From: Treponemataceae bacterium
GTDB lineage: Bacteria > Spirochaetota > Spirochaetia > Treponematales > Treponemataceae
Assembly: GCA_024697985.1 (NCBI GenBank)
Contig: JAILRX010000114.1
Span: 1-6,302, forward strand
Reading direction: 5' to 3'
Length of the DNA: 6,302 nucleotides
Shown here: piece by piece, positions 1-6,238 of the stretch
How positions within the stretch are numbered: position 1 is the stretch's first letter
Layout of the letters: each line of letters opens with the position of its first letter
The notes under the pieces: generated by a model
What the model saw: only the letters and a program-made list of their open reading frames with translations
Told to the model about the DNA's origin: nothing
The model's database searches: none
Made by a program: the position numbers and the translations under genes

Positions 1-4
1 ATAA

Positions 5-22
5 GTGATAAAATTTTATCAC
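5..22. promoter_or_regulatory. 18-bp perfect palindrome, operator-like
   Basis: GTGATAAAA followed directly by its exact reverse complement TTTTATCAC, with no spacer. It ends 34 bases before the ATG of the nuclease-like gene. A gapless dyad of this length, with GTGA/TCAC ends and an AT core, looks like the binding site of a dimeric repressor or activator. It does not match the CRP/FNR spacing (GTGA and TCAC are 10 bases apart, not 6). It could instead be the stem of a terminator for a gene off the left edge, since a run of five T follows at 27-31. The window edge hides the promoter context. Confidence 0.45.
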
Positions 23-56
23 ATACTTTTTGAAGATAAATAGGGGAACAGGCAAA

Positions 57-509
57 ATGGATTCATTTATAAATTGCATAAAAAATCTTTTAGACAAACC
101 AAATCTTACAATATTTCTGCTGATTGCATTTATCCTTTTATTTTTGCTTGTCGGTACTTTTATCGGCTATTTATCAGCAAAAATTAAGTTTCATTCTGAA
201 ATAAAACGAAATCGAAAGGATGCCGTAAACCGTTCACGCTCAGTTTTAACGGGCCAGATTTCTGAGCAGCTGGCTCCCTATCTTCCAAATTTTCCATGCA
301 GTCCTGAATGCGTTCAGTTTTTAGGAAAACCGGTTGATTTTATTGGTTTTGTCAGCAAAGATCAAGTTTTTCCTCTTGAAGAGCGAAAAATCGATGAAAT
401 TCTTTTTATTGAAATAAAGACTGGAAATGCGGTTCAAAGCAAGCGGGAAAAAGAAGTTCAGAAAGCAATCGAGGAAGGCAGAGTCAGATATACTGTCTGC
501 AGGATGTAA
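57..509 (+). CDS. Membrane-anchored Holliday-junction-resolvase-related nuclease (COG4741-like)
   Basis: A 150-residue protein with one N-terminal transmembrane helix (about residues 17-40) and a cytoplasmic domain. The domain resembles the family described as endonucleases distantly related to archaeal Holliday junction resolvases. Seen directly: a basic SRSVLTGQISEQLAP segment (59-73), a GKPVDF motif with Asp94, and FIEIKTG with Glu119 and Lys121. Together these give the D...ExK arrangement of PD-(D/E)xK nucleases. A Lys/Glu-rich tail with EEGRVRY (139-145) follows, as is usual in the family. I chose the ATG at 57 because AGGGGA at 42-47 lies 9 bases upstream. A TTG at 30 would add nine residues but would place that site inside the gene. 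The next gene begins 2 bases after the stop, so the two are probably co-transcribed. Nuclease activity and substrate are inferred; the membrane anchor is odd for a recombination enzyme. Confidence 0.8.
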   Translation: MDSFINCIKNLLDKPNLTIFLLIAFILLFLLVGTFIGYLSAKIKFHSEIKRNRKDAVNRSRSVLTGQISEQLAPYLPNFPCSPECVQFLGKPVDFIGFVSKDQVFPLEERKIDEILFIEIKTGNAVQSKREKEVQKAIEEGRVRYTVCRM

Positions 510-511
510 AG

Positions 512-1150
512 ATGAAAAAATGTATCATTATTAGCGGAGGGGCTTTTGCTCCAATTGAAAAAAAATATGAAGATGAAATCAGACAATCCTCTTTTATAAT
601 TGCCTGCGACAAGGGATTTGACAATGCAAAAAAATTGCACTTGAAACCGGACCTTGTAATCGGTGATTTTGATTCAGTAAAATCCAGAAAGTTCAAAAAA
701 TACCCGACCATTACACTTCCATGCAGGAAGGATGATACTGATACAATTTTTGCCATAAAAACTGCAATTGAAAGGGGTTTTGACTATATTTATCTGCTAT
801 GTGCTTTTGGAGGAAAGAGAATAGATCATTCTTTTGCCAATATTCAAAGCATGGTTTATGCAAGGCAAAGAGGCTCTACTCTTATTTCCTTTGGAAAAAA
901 TTTTTCCTGTCAGCTTCTGTCATCGGAAGAAAAAATTTGTCTTGAAAAAAGTGATTATTATGATTATTTTTCGATATTTTCTTTTTCTGAAAAGTCTTGC
1001 GGCCTTACAATAAGAGGCGCAAAATATGAATGTGAAAATCTGACTTTGACTGACAGCTTTCCGCTTGCAGTAAGTAACGGCTGGAAGGAAGACAAGGTTG
1101 AAATCAGCCTTAAATCCGGCCTCCTTTTGATAATGGAAAGCCGGGATTAA
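512..1150 (+). CDS. thiN: Thiamine pyrophosphokinase
   Basis: A 212-residue cytoplasmic enzyme, normal for the family, that transfers pyrophosphate from ATP to thiamine to make the cofactor thiamine diphosphate. The family motifs are present in order: ACDKG (31-35), DLVIGDFDS (47-55), KDDTDT (73-78) and GGKRIDHSFANI (100-111). The acidic clusters Asp52/Asp54 and Asp74/Asp75/Asp77 are the expected Mg-nucleotide ligands. The C-terminal half is the thiamine-binding beta domain, with the typical SNGW (188-191) near the end. An AGGA at 501-504, inside the tail of the preceding gene, serves the ATG at 512 with a 7-base spacing. The gene follows the nuclease-like gene by 2 bases and faces the ROK gene tail to tail, 10 bases apart. 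No TPP riboswitch can be recognised in the short upstream sequence. The assignment is firm; thiN is the usual symbol for this type. Confidence 0.95.
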   Translation: MKKCIIISGGAFAPIEKKYEDEIRQSSFIIACDKGFDNAKKLHLKPDLVIGDFDSVKSRKFKKYPTITLPCRKDDTDTIFAIKTAIERGFDYIYLLCAFGGKRIDHSFANIQSMVYARQRGSTLISFGKNFSCQLLSSEEKICLEKSDYYDYFSIFSFSEKSCGLTIRGAKYECENLTLTDSFPLAVSNGWKEDKVEISLKSGLLLIMESRD

Positions 1151-1160
1151 AGCGTCTTAA

Positions 1161-2261
1161 TTATTTTCCCTGAAAAACAAAAGATTCCATGGCTACTGCA
1201 GCAGGACCGATAAATTCTTCACAGTCTGTAAGCTTAGTGTAGCGAACTGTTTTTTCGTCGTAATCTACGGCAAGTTTTTTGCAGGAATCCTGAAGTCTTA
1301 TTCTGTATTCTTCATTCTGAGCAAGTTTTCCATAAAGAATGATTCTGTCAGGCTGAAGGACAGTAAGAATGTTTACGATTGTTACAGCAAACATGTCGAT
1401 GGCTTTGAAAGCATCTTCTTTTGACATTTTGCTCAGGGCTTCTGCTGAAACAAAAGTTTCAAGGCATCCACGTCGGCCGCACACACACTGTTTTCCGTTT
1501 GGATCAACGATGAAGTGTCCGATTTCTGCAGAACGTCCGGCCTGGGTAAGATGCATGTCATTATCAACAAAAGTTGCGGCTCCAACACCTGGGCCCCACT
1601 TTATGATCATAACATTTTCCTGTTCTCGACCTGTTCCGTAAATCTGTTCAGCATTGGCAAATGCAGTAACGTTATTTTCTATGGCAAATTTTACGTTGAG
1701 TTTTTCTTTTAGAATTTTACAGACTGGAACTTCTTCGTTCCAGATACCGTAAGCTGCGATGCTGTTTCCTTTTTTCTTGTTTACGATACCAGGAATGGAA
1801 ACGGCACCGTGTTTTATTTTCGAAGATATAGTTTTGTCACAGCTTTCGGAAAGTTTCTTAGCCTGTGCTGCTACTTCACTTAAAAATTCTTCAGGTCTGA
1901 TATTTTTTGCTGTTGCAATTGAAGTTTTCTGAATCAAATGTCCCTGCATATCTGTAATTGCAATTACAGTCTTATCTGATTCAATTGCTATTGCAAAAAA
2001 ATATTCCAGCTTGTAATCAAGGGAAACCAAAACCTTTCTACGGCCGGCTCCTGTACCTGCTGCCTTTTTTACTGATTCTCCTTCGACCAGTAAACCACTT
2101 TCAATGAAGTCATTGCAAATCAAAGTTACTGCTGCGGCTGTTAAACCTGTCTGTTCAGCAATATCTTTTCGGGAAATTGCTCCTGCTTTGTTGATGCAAT
2201 GAAGAATTACGGAACGGTTTTTCATTTTAACCTGTCCCATGTTCATTCCTTGCTGTGACAT
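1161..2261 (-). CDS. ROK-family transcriptional repressor (NagC/XylR type)
   Basis: A 366-residue sugar-responsive regulator. The N-terminal winged helix-turn-helix covers about residues 11-65, with SRKDIAEQTGLTAAAVTLI (30-48) as its core. The ROK sugar-binding domain follows. EIGH (246-249) and CVCGRRGC (259-266) supply His249, Cys259, Cys261 and Cys266, the structural zinc site of the family. Where ROK kinases have Asn-Asp, this protein has ENN (195-197), so the catalytic Asp is Asn197, and no N-terminal DxGGT phosphate loop is seen. It should bind but not phosphorylate its ligand. I chose the ATG at 2261 because AGGT at 2268-2271, overlapping the stop codon of the isomerase gene, lies 6 bases upstream; a TTG at 2276 is the alternative. 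It is the last gene of the five-gene operon, so it probably autoregulates it. The effector is unknown, likely the sugar or a phosphate of the pathway. Confidence 0.9.
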   Translation of the reverse strand: MSQQGMNMGQVKMKNRSVILHCINKAGAISRKDIAEQTGLTAAAVTLICNDFIESGLLVEGESVKKAAGTGAGRRKVLVSLDYKLEYFFAIAIESDKTVIAITDMQGHLIQKTSIATAKNIRPEEFLSEVAAQAKKLSESCDKTISSKIKHGAVSIPGIVNKKKGNSIAAYGIWNEEVPVCKILKEKLNVKFAIENNVTAFANAEQIYGTGREQENVMIIKWGPGVGAATFVDNDMHLTQAGRSAEIGHFIVDPNGKQCVCGRRGCLETFVSAEALSKMSKEDAFKAIDMFAVTIVNILTVLQPDRIILYGKLAQNEEYRIRLQDSCKKLAVDYDEKTVRYTKLTDCEEFIGPAAVAMESFVFQGK

Positions 2262-2269
2262 TTTTTTAC

Positions 2270-3610
2270 CTACCAAATACTTATTTTTATATTTAGCATA
2301 TTGGCAACGATTTTCAGTTCTTCAGCAATGTTTCCGTAAGCTACAACGAAATGAGGTTCCCATCCCTCAAGGACGCTTTCATTTACGATTTGTTCAGCAG
2401 AAGCATTTGTTTGAACGACAACTGATGTTCCGTTGAATTGTTTTGGTTTATCCAGAGCTTTACCTTCAGTAATAAAAAATCTGAAATCTCCTTTACAATC
2501 TTTTCCAATTCTGAATATAGTAACATTATTGCATGGGATACAACCAAAATCAAGAGTTGGTCCAATTTTTCTGTTGCAATGAACGTCAACTTTTGCTCCT
2601 GTGTCTTTTCGGGCTAAAGAGCAGGCTGCAGTTCCGCAGTGCCAGAAAGTAATAGTGTTTTCACCTTCATCCATTGATACCGGATCTCCGAAGAAGCAGG
2701 CTTTGTTTGTAAGCTGCATGGCAAGATACATTGAAAGGGCTCCGTAAGTATCGGCTTCACAGCTGGCTGCAACGCCAAGGTCATTCAGCATTGCAAGAAC
2801 TGCGCATACTGGAGTTCCAAAGGCTGTGAAAAAGTCTGGCCAGCAGCGGGAAGCAAGGGCTCCGATATTGTTGTTTGTAACGTATTCTTTATAAGCCTTG
2901 TAAAGTCTTGCAAAATCCATGCGGTTTTTTTCCGGTGTGTTTTCAAGTCCGCACATTTTTGATTCTGCATCTTTAAGATATTCTTTAATTTCTTCATCAG
3001 TAAAGGCTTTTGCCTTGTCGATAAGCTCTCGAGCTTCGATAGATTCCAGGCTTGCTCCAAAAGTTGTCATCATTTCAGCATCCAGAGCCCGTCCAAAACC
3101 GAATCCCTGAGGAGTATGGCCTACAGCTGCAATTTTCAGACCCTTCATTTTGAAAACCATTTCAGCAGCTCTTACTGTTGCTGTAATTTTTGCGATTACT
3201 TTTTCTTCAGTAGGACCACCAAAAATATATTCAAAAGGTTCTTCCCTGAAAGCCTTGATTGCATTGGCTGCAGAATAGGCTCCTGTAAGAGAATTTAATC
3301 TTAATCGTCCGCCGTCAATGACAGGTTCCCTTAATGTCCAGAGCAGAACAGGGCATTTGAATTTTCTAAGAACCTGGCTTGCATAAGCTGCGTTGGCAAA
3401 AGTAATGTTCTGAAGAACTATGAGGCTTGGTTCTATTTTTTCCATAAATGAATCAAGTTTGTCGATGGAAAGCAGCATTTCTTCCGGATATGCAAGGTTA
3501 TCTGTAATGCTTTTCAATAAGGCAATTGATTTGTCAAATTCTTTCTGTGCGCTTTCCAGATGGAAAGTAGGAACTCCTATAGGTATGTAAGCTACCTGAA
3601 AATTTTTCAT
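2270..3610 (-). CDS. L-fucose/L-arabinose isomerase-family protein, possible sulfosugar isomerase
   Basis: A 446-residue member of the L-fucose/L-arabinose isomerase-like family, which interconverts aldoses and ketoses with a divalent metal. It is clearly shorter than classical FucI (about 590 residues). Seen directly: LREPVIDGGRLR (93-104), RCWPDF (255-260), CEADTYGA (284-291), FFGDP (306-310) and EPHFVVAYG (418-426). Glu285 and Asp309 are 24 residues apart, the same spacing as metal ligands Glu337 and Asp361 of E. coli FucI. His420 is the likely counterpart of FucI His528. The ATG at 3610 is fixed by GGAGG 6 bases upstream (3617-3621); a GTG at 3670 would overlap the permease gene and ignore that site. 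The ROK gene starts 8 bases downstream. From memory, the sulfoquinovose isomerase SqvD belongs to this broad family, but substrate cannot be read from sequence here. An L-fucose-type or another sugar remains possible. Confidence 0.85.
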   Translation of the reverse strand: MKNFQVAYIPIGVPTFHLESAQKEFDKSIALLKSITDNLAYPEEMLLSIDKLDSFMEKIEPSLIVLQNITFANAAYASQVLRKFKCPVLLWTLREPVIDGGRLRLNSLTGAYSAANAIKAFREEPFEYIFGGPTEEKVIAKITATVRAAEMVFKMKGLKIAAVGHTPQGFGFGRALDAEMMTTFGASLESIEARELIDKAKAFTDEEIKEYLKDAESKMCGLENTPEKNRMDFARLYKAYKEYVTNNNIGALASRCWPDFFTAFGTPVCAVLAMLNDLGVAASCEADTYGALSMYLAMQLTNKACFFGDPVSMDEGENTITFWHCGTAACSLARKDTGAKVDVHCNRKIGPTLDFGCIPCNNVTIFRIGKDCKGDFRFFITEGKALDKPKQFNGTSVVVQTNASAEQIVNESVLEGWEPHFVVAYGNIAEELKIVANMLNIKISIW

Positions 3611-3647
3611 AATTATCCTCCGTTTGAGTTTTGTTTTTATGTTTCTA

Positions 3648-4421
3648 TCACTTGAAGAAAAGTGATACACCTGAAATTATCAATAAAATATAGGTCAAAA
3701 TGATGAACACTTTTTGACTCATGTGCTTGTAGAGGAAGCCTCCGATTACAACTCCGGCACACATAAATGGAACTGAGATTGCCTGGGTTATGATAAGAGG
3801 TTTTGTGTATACCCCGTTTACACAGTCTGTTGCAAATATGATTCCGTTGAGCAAAATCCATACTGTAGAAATTGTTGCCCGGAAGGAATCTTTATCTTTG
3901 ATTTTTCTTGTAAGGTAGGCAATAAGTAATGGTCCTCCACTTACAAACATTCCGTGAATTATTCCGGAACCTAAAAGCAAAAAATAATCTGCAATGAGGG
4001 CTGTAATGATTGATGCATTTTCCGGCATCTTCTCTTTGGCAGCATCAAGTTTTTTCATCGGAATGAACATTTTTATCAGTCCAAAGACTGCGATAACATT
4101 GATGAAAGCTCCTAAAATCATGAAAAGAATTTTTTCTTTTCCGGCCAGAGTATGCTTGATGACCATTCCTATGACGATTCCGGTTGCCATGACAAGAATA
4201 ATTCTGGTGAATTCAATCCAGTTAATTTTCTTATAGCAGGTTACCAAAACCATGATGCCGGCAAGAATACCAAGTCCGTTCAAGACTGGACGCGCAACAT
4301 CAAAACCAACGGTCATTATGCTGACAGGCATTGCAAGAATGGTTCCTGCAAAACCTGTTATGCCCTGAATGATATTGGCAAGGAGAATTACACAATAAAA
4401 AATAATATAAGGCACTGACAT
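3648..4421 (-). CDS. TauE/SafE-family membrane permease, candidate sulfonate or sulfite exporter
   Basis: A 257-residue integral membrane protein, within the family's usual 240-270. Hydrophobic stretches lie at about 5-38, 47-63, 72-90, 97-120, 137-170, 181-198, 208-231 and 237-255, consistent with roughly eight to nine helices. The two halves carry related glycine motifs, QGITGFAG (19-26) and HGMFVSGGP (156-164), the internal duplication expected of this family, with a charged cytoplasmic loop (121-134) between them. Known or proposed substrates in the family are sulfite, sulfoacetate and other sulfonates. In several described sulfoglycolytic clusters such a protein is thought to export the sulfonate end product; that role here is inference from context. 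The gene starts one base after the stop of the DUF4867-like gene and has no strong ribosome binding site of its own, so translational coupling is likely. The isomerase gene follows after 37 bases. Confidence 0.85.
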   Translation of the reverse strand: MSVPYIIFYCVILLANIIQGITGFAGTILAMPVSIMTVGFDVARPVLNGLGILAGIMVLVTCYKKINWIEFTRIILVMATGIVIGMVIKHTLAGKEKILFMILGAFINVIAVFGLIKMFIPMKKLDAAKEKMPENASIITALIADYFLLLGSGIIHGMFVSGGPLLIAYLTRKIKDKDSFRATISTVWILLNGIIFATDCVNGVYTKPLIITQAISVPFMCAGVVIGGFLYKHMSQKVFIILTYILLIISGVSLFFK

Positions 4422-4422
4422 C

Positions 4423-5127
4423 TTAGTACTTCATCTCTTTGTTTTCTCCGATGATTCCAGGAAAAGCTCCCTGTTTAATCAAAGGTTCGCGTTCTGGGTG
4501 CGAAATGACCCATTTATTTTTCTGCAGAAGCAGTCTGTTTTCACATTTTGTTTCGCCCATCTTTTCAACAATTAAATCACGCTCTTTTTTTGCGTCATCG
4601 CTAAGAGGCGTATTTGTTCCGCGTGGTAAAACTACAATTCCCTTGAATCCTTGGTCACAAACTTTCAAAGGTGAAAGGTGAAGGGTAGTCTGGAACATTT
4701 CAATAGCAGTTCCTTTTGGCACAAAGAAAAGTCTGGCATCCTTGTTGTCGTAGTGATTGTCTTTGATTTCCCAAACATGTCCAAGACAAAGGACAAAATC
4801 TGTAACAGCAACATTGATTTCGCTGCCTTTATGATATTCAAATCCGTTGTAAGTTGAATTGCGGCCGTTGCAGTAGCCGATCTGAATATCCATTCCGCCA
4901 TAAACTGTATGGCTCAATTTTTTATAAATATCTATTTTTTCCATTTCTGGAACGCTTGCAACATAAACATTTCCGTTTTCAGGGATGTCCGTGTGCTTTT
5001 CCATATAATCGCACAAAGCTGAAAAATCATAACCTTTAAGAACTCGACCATAAGAAGCGAATTCTTCGGAAAATACTGAAGTTACCGGGACATCATTTAC
5101 TGAATTTAATCTATCTAAAATTTCCAT
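4423..5127 (-). CDS. DUF4867-like cupin-type protein of unknown function
   Basis: A 234-residue cytoplasmic protein resembling DUF4867; the opening SVFSEEFASYGRVLKGYDF (17-35) is what I recognise. The function is not known to me. The middle looks like a cupin barrel: HKGSE (99-103) matches the first cupin motif and FVPKGTAIEMFQTTLH (135-150) the second. His99, Glu103, Glu143 and His150 are candidate metal ligands. The fold and ligand pattern recall cupin sugar isomerases such as KduI and D-lyxose isomerase, so a second isomerase or epimerase step is plausible, but this is inference. The ATG at 5127 is supported by AGGA at 5135-5138, 7 bases upstream. An upstream TTG at 5208 would add 27 poorly ordered residues, overlap the dehydrogenase gene and read through a hairpin. 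The permease gene begins one base after the stop. Confidence 0.7.
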   Translation of the reverse strand: MEILDRLNSVNDVPVTSVFSEEFASYGRVLKGYDFSALCDYMEKHTDIPENGNVYVASVPEMEKIDIYKKLSHTVYGGMDIQIGYCNGRNSTYNGFEYHKGSEINVAVTDFVLCLGHVWEIKDNHYDNKDARLFFVPKGTAIEMFQTTLHLSPLKVCDQGFKGIVVLPRGTNTPLSDDAKKERDLIVEKMGETKCENRLLLQKNKWVISHPEREPLIKQGAFPGIIGENKEMKY

Positions 5128-5138
5128 TTTTAAGTCCT

Positions 5139-5168
5139 GCGGGAACGGTCTGATTCGACTGTTCCCGC
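5139..5168 (-). other. Intercistronic hairpin against the DUF4867 gene's ribosome binding site
   Basis: In the 58-base gap between the dehydrogenase and DUF4867-like genes, 5139-5146 pairs with 5161-5168 (GCGGGAAC with GTTCCCGC, 8 bp). One mismatch on the transcribed strand (5147/5160) is followed by 3 more pairs (5148-5150 with 5157-5159) around a 6-base loop. The transcript then reads straight into the AGGA at 5138-5135 that serves the next ATG, with no U run, so it is not an intrinsic terminator. Likely roles are mRNA stabilisation, processing, or tuning of expression between first and second genes; these are inferences. Confidence 0.65.
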
Positions 5169-5185
5169 TAAATTTTGTCGAAAGC

Positions 5186-6049
5186 TTATTTTTTCTGGTC
5201 TCTAACAACCTTTACTGTTGCAGAAAAGTCTTCTTTTCCGTAACCGGCTGCCATAGCTGCATCGTAAACACGTTTTGCATTTTCTTCACCTGGCATGTAA
5301 ACGCCGCATTCTTCAGCGAGCTTCATGCAGATTCCGATATCTTTGTGTTCGTTTTCGATACTGAAAGCTGTAGTGAAATCGTTTTTGCTGATGACGTCTT
5401 TCTTTGAATCCAGGTAGAAGTTCTGTCCTCCACCGTAAGAAATAGCCTGAGCAAAAGTAAGGATGTCGATTCCGTTTGCAGCTGCCAAAGTTGAAGTTTC
5501 GTTAACGCCGTTCTGAATCTGTGAAACGAGTGCGTTGTGACAGATCTTCATTACAAGACCTTTTCCGTTTCCGCCCATTCGGATGATGTTTTCACCCATG
5601 TAAGCAAGAATTGGTTTGATTTTGCCGAAAAGTTCTTCGTCGCATCCAACGTAGATTCCAAGTTTTCCGGCGATTGCTGCTGGTTTTGATTTTACAACCG
5701 GTGCATCAGCGAACTGAGCGCCTGTAGCTTTTACCATCTTGCTGATTTCTACTGAAACGCTTGGATCGATTGTACTCATATCGATACAGATTTTGCTTGA
5801 ATCTGTTACTTTTGATACTTCATCATAAACGGCTCTTGAGTGTTCTGATTTTGGAACCATTGAAATGATTACGTCGGCATTTTTTGCAACTTCTGTTGAA
5901 TTTGCACATGCTACGGCTCCCACGGCAGCAAGCTTTTCAACCTGTGCCTTGTTGAAGTCAAAAACGTATACTTTGTCATCGTGTTTTTTGATGATATTTT
6001 CACACATGGATTCGCCCATGATACCTAATCCGATAAATCCGATTTTCAT
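5186..6049 (-). CDS. 3-hydroxyisobutyrate-dehydrogenase-family NAD-dependent oxidoreductase, candidate sulfolactaldehyde reductase
   Basis: A 287-residue beta-hydroxyacid dehydrogenase of normal length. The Rossmann motif GFIGLGIMGESM (4-15) opens the protein, and Asp31 at the end of the second strand favours NAD(H) over NADP(H). Catalytic Lys168 and Asn172 lie in GNGKGLVMKICHN (160-172), and the family's KD pair is Lys236-Asp237 in the C-terminal helical domain. The substrate loop is unusual: after DAPV (115-118) the expected SGG, which grips the substrate carboxylate, is replaced by VKSKP (119-123). An altered anionic substrate is therefore likely. YihU, the sulfolactaldehyde reductase of sulfoglycolysis, belongs to this family, and the TauE/SafE and isomerase neighbours fit such a role. 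Tartronate-semialdehyde or another aldehyde acid remains possible. AGGAG at 6056-6060 lies 6 bases before the ATG. It is the first gene of the five-gene operon. Confidence 0.88.
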   Translation of the reverse strand: MKIGFIGLGIMGESMCENIIKKHDDKVYVFDFNKAQVEKLAAVGAVACANSTEVAKNADVIISMVPKSEHSRAVYDEVSKVTDSSKICIDMSTIDPSVSVEISKMVKATGAQFADAPVVKSKPAAIAGKLGIYVGCDEELFGKIKPILAYMGENIIRMGGNGKGLVMKICHNALVSQIQNGVNETSTLAAANGIDILTFAQAISYGGGQNFYLDSKKDVISKNDFTTAFSIENEHKDIGICMKLAEECGVYMPGEENAKRVYDAAMAAGYGKEDFSATVKVVRDQKK

Positions 6050-6074
6050 AAATTTCTCCTAAAAAAAATTATGC

Positions 6075-6166
6075 AAATTTTCGTGGGTCCCAGTAACGCG
6101 AAAAAGTGTCGGGGCCTCCCATAGGGCTCCCTCCGCCACGTTTTTCGCTACGTCCCACGAAAATTT
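6075..6166. repeat. 92-base imperfect palindrome with GC-rich core
   Basis: The outer arms AAATTTTCGTGGG (6075-6087) and CCCACGAAAATTT (6154-6166) are exact 13-base inverted repeats. Inside them GCGAAAAA (6098-6105) pairs with TTTTTCGC (6141-6148), and 6106-6112 pairs with 6133-6139 with one mismatch. The centre holds CCC-ATA-GGG (6118-6126). The inner segment is rich in G and C, unlike the AT-rich genes around it. It ends 25 bases before the dehydrogenase ATG, so if transcribed it forms a long hairpin in the operon's leader. It has the look of a dispersed intergenic repeat (REP or MITE-like), but copy number cannot be judged from one window. No flanking direct repeat is obvious. Confidence 0.7.
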
Positions 6167-6190
6167 GGCGCTTTTTTTACGCCATTTTGT

Positions 6191-6229
6191 AAGTCGGCTT
6201 TGCTCGTCTTTTAGACTGAGAAGCCACTT
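6191..6229. repeat. 39-base hairpin in the intergenic element
   Basis: A nearly continuous stem: AAGT (6191-6194) with ACTT (6226-6229), GGCTT (6196-6200) with AAGCC (6221-6225), CTC (6203-6205) with GAG (6218-6220), and GTCT (6206-6209) with AGAC (6213-6216). It closes on a 3-base loop and has small bulges at 6195, 6201-6202 and 6217. Sixteen pairs in 39 bases is far more than expected by chance. No T run follows on either strand, so a simple terminator is unlikely. A shorter inverted repeat, TGGCG (6166-6170) with CGCCA (6180-6184), sits between it and the large palindrome. Confidence 0.65.
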
Positions 6230-6238
6230 GTTTCGTTC

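Noticed and set aside
5..22. CRP/FNR-type site
   Set aside because: The GTGA and TCAC ends are 10 bases apart instead of the 6 needed, so only the generic operator-like call is kept.
1136..1169. Possible terminator between the convergent thiN and ROK genes
   Set aside because: Only GGAAA/TTTCC with a long loop can be paired, and there is no compact GC stem followed by a T run.
2270..3610. Classical L-fucose isomerase (fucI) of a fucose pathway
   Set aside because: The protein is about 145 residues shorter than FucI and no fuculokinase or fuculose-phosphate aldolase is nearby, so the specific gene name is not justified.
3611..3670. 20-residue extension of the isomerase from a GTG inside the permease gene
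   Set aside because: The extension is basic and unlike the family, while GGAGG at 3617-3621 clearly serves the ATG at 3610.
4152..4418. Open reading frame on the + strand opposite the permease gene
   Set aside because: Its translation is low-complexity and charged, with no recognisable motif; it is a shadow of the well-supported membrane protein gene on the other strand.
5128..5208. 27-residue N-terminal extension of the DUF4867-like protein from a TTG
   Set aside because: It overlaps the dehydrogenase gene, contains the intercistronic hairpin, has no good ribosome site, and the strong AGGA favours the ATG at 5127.
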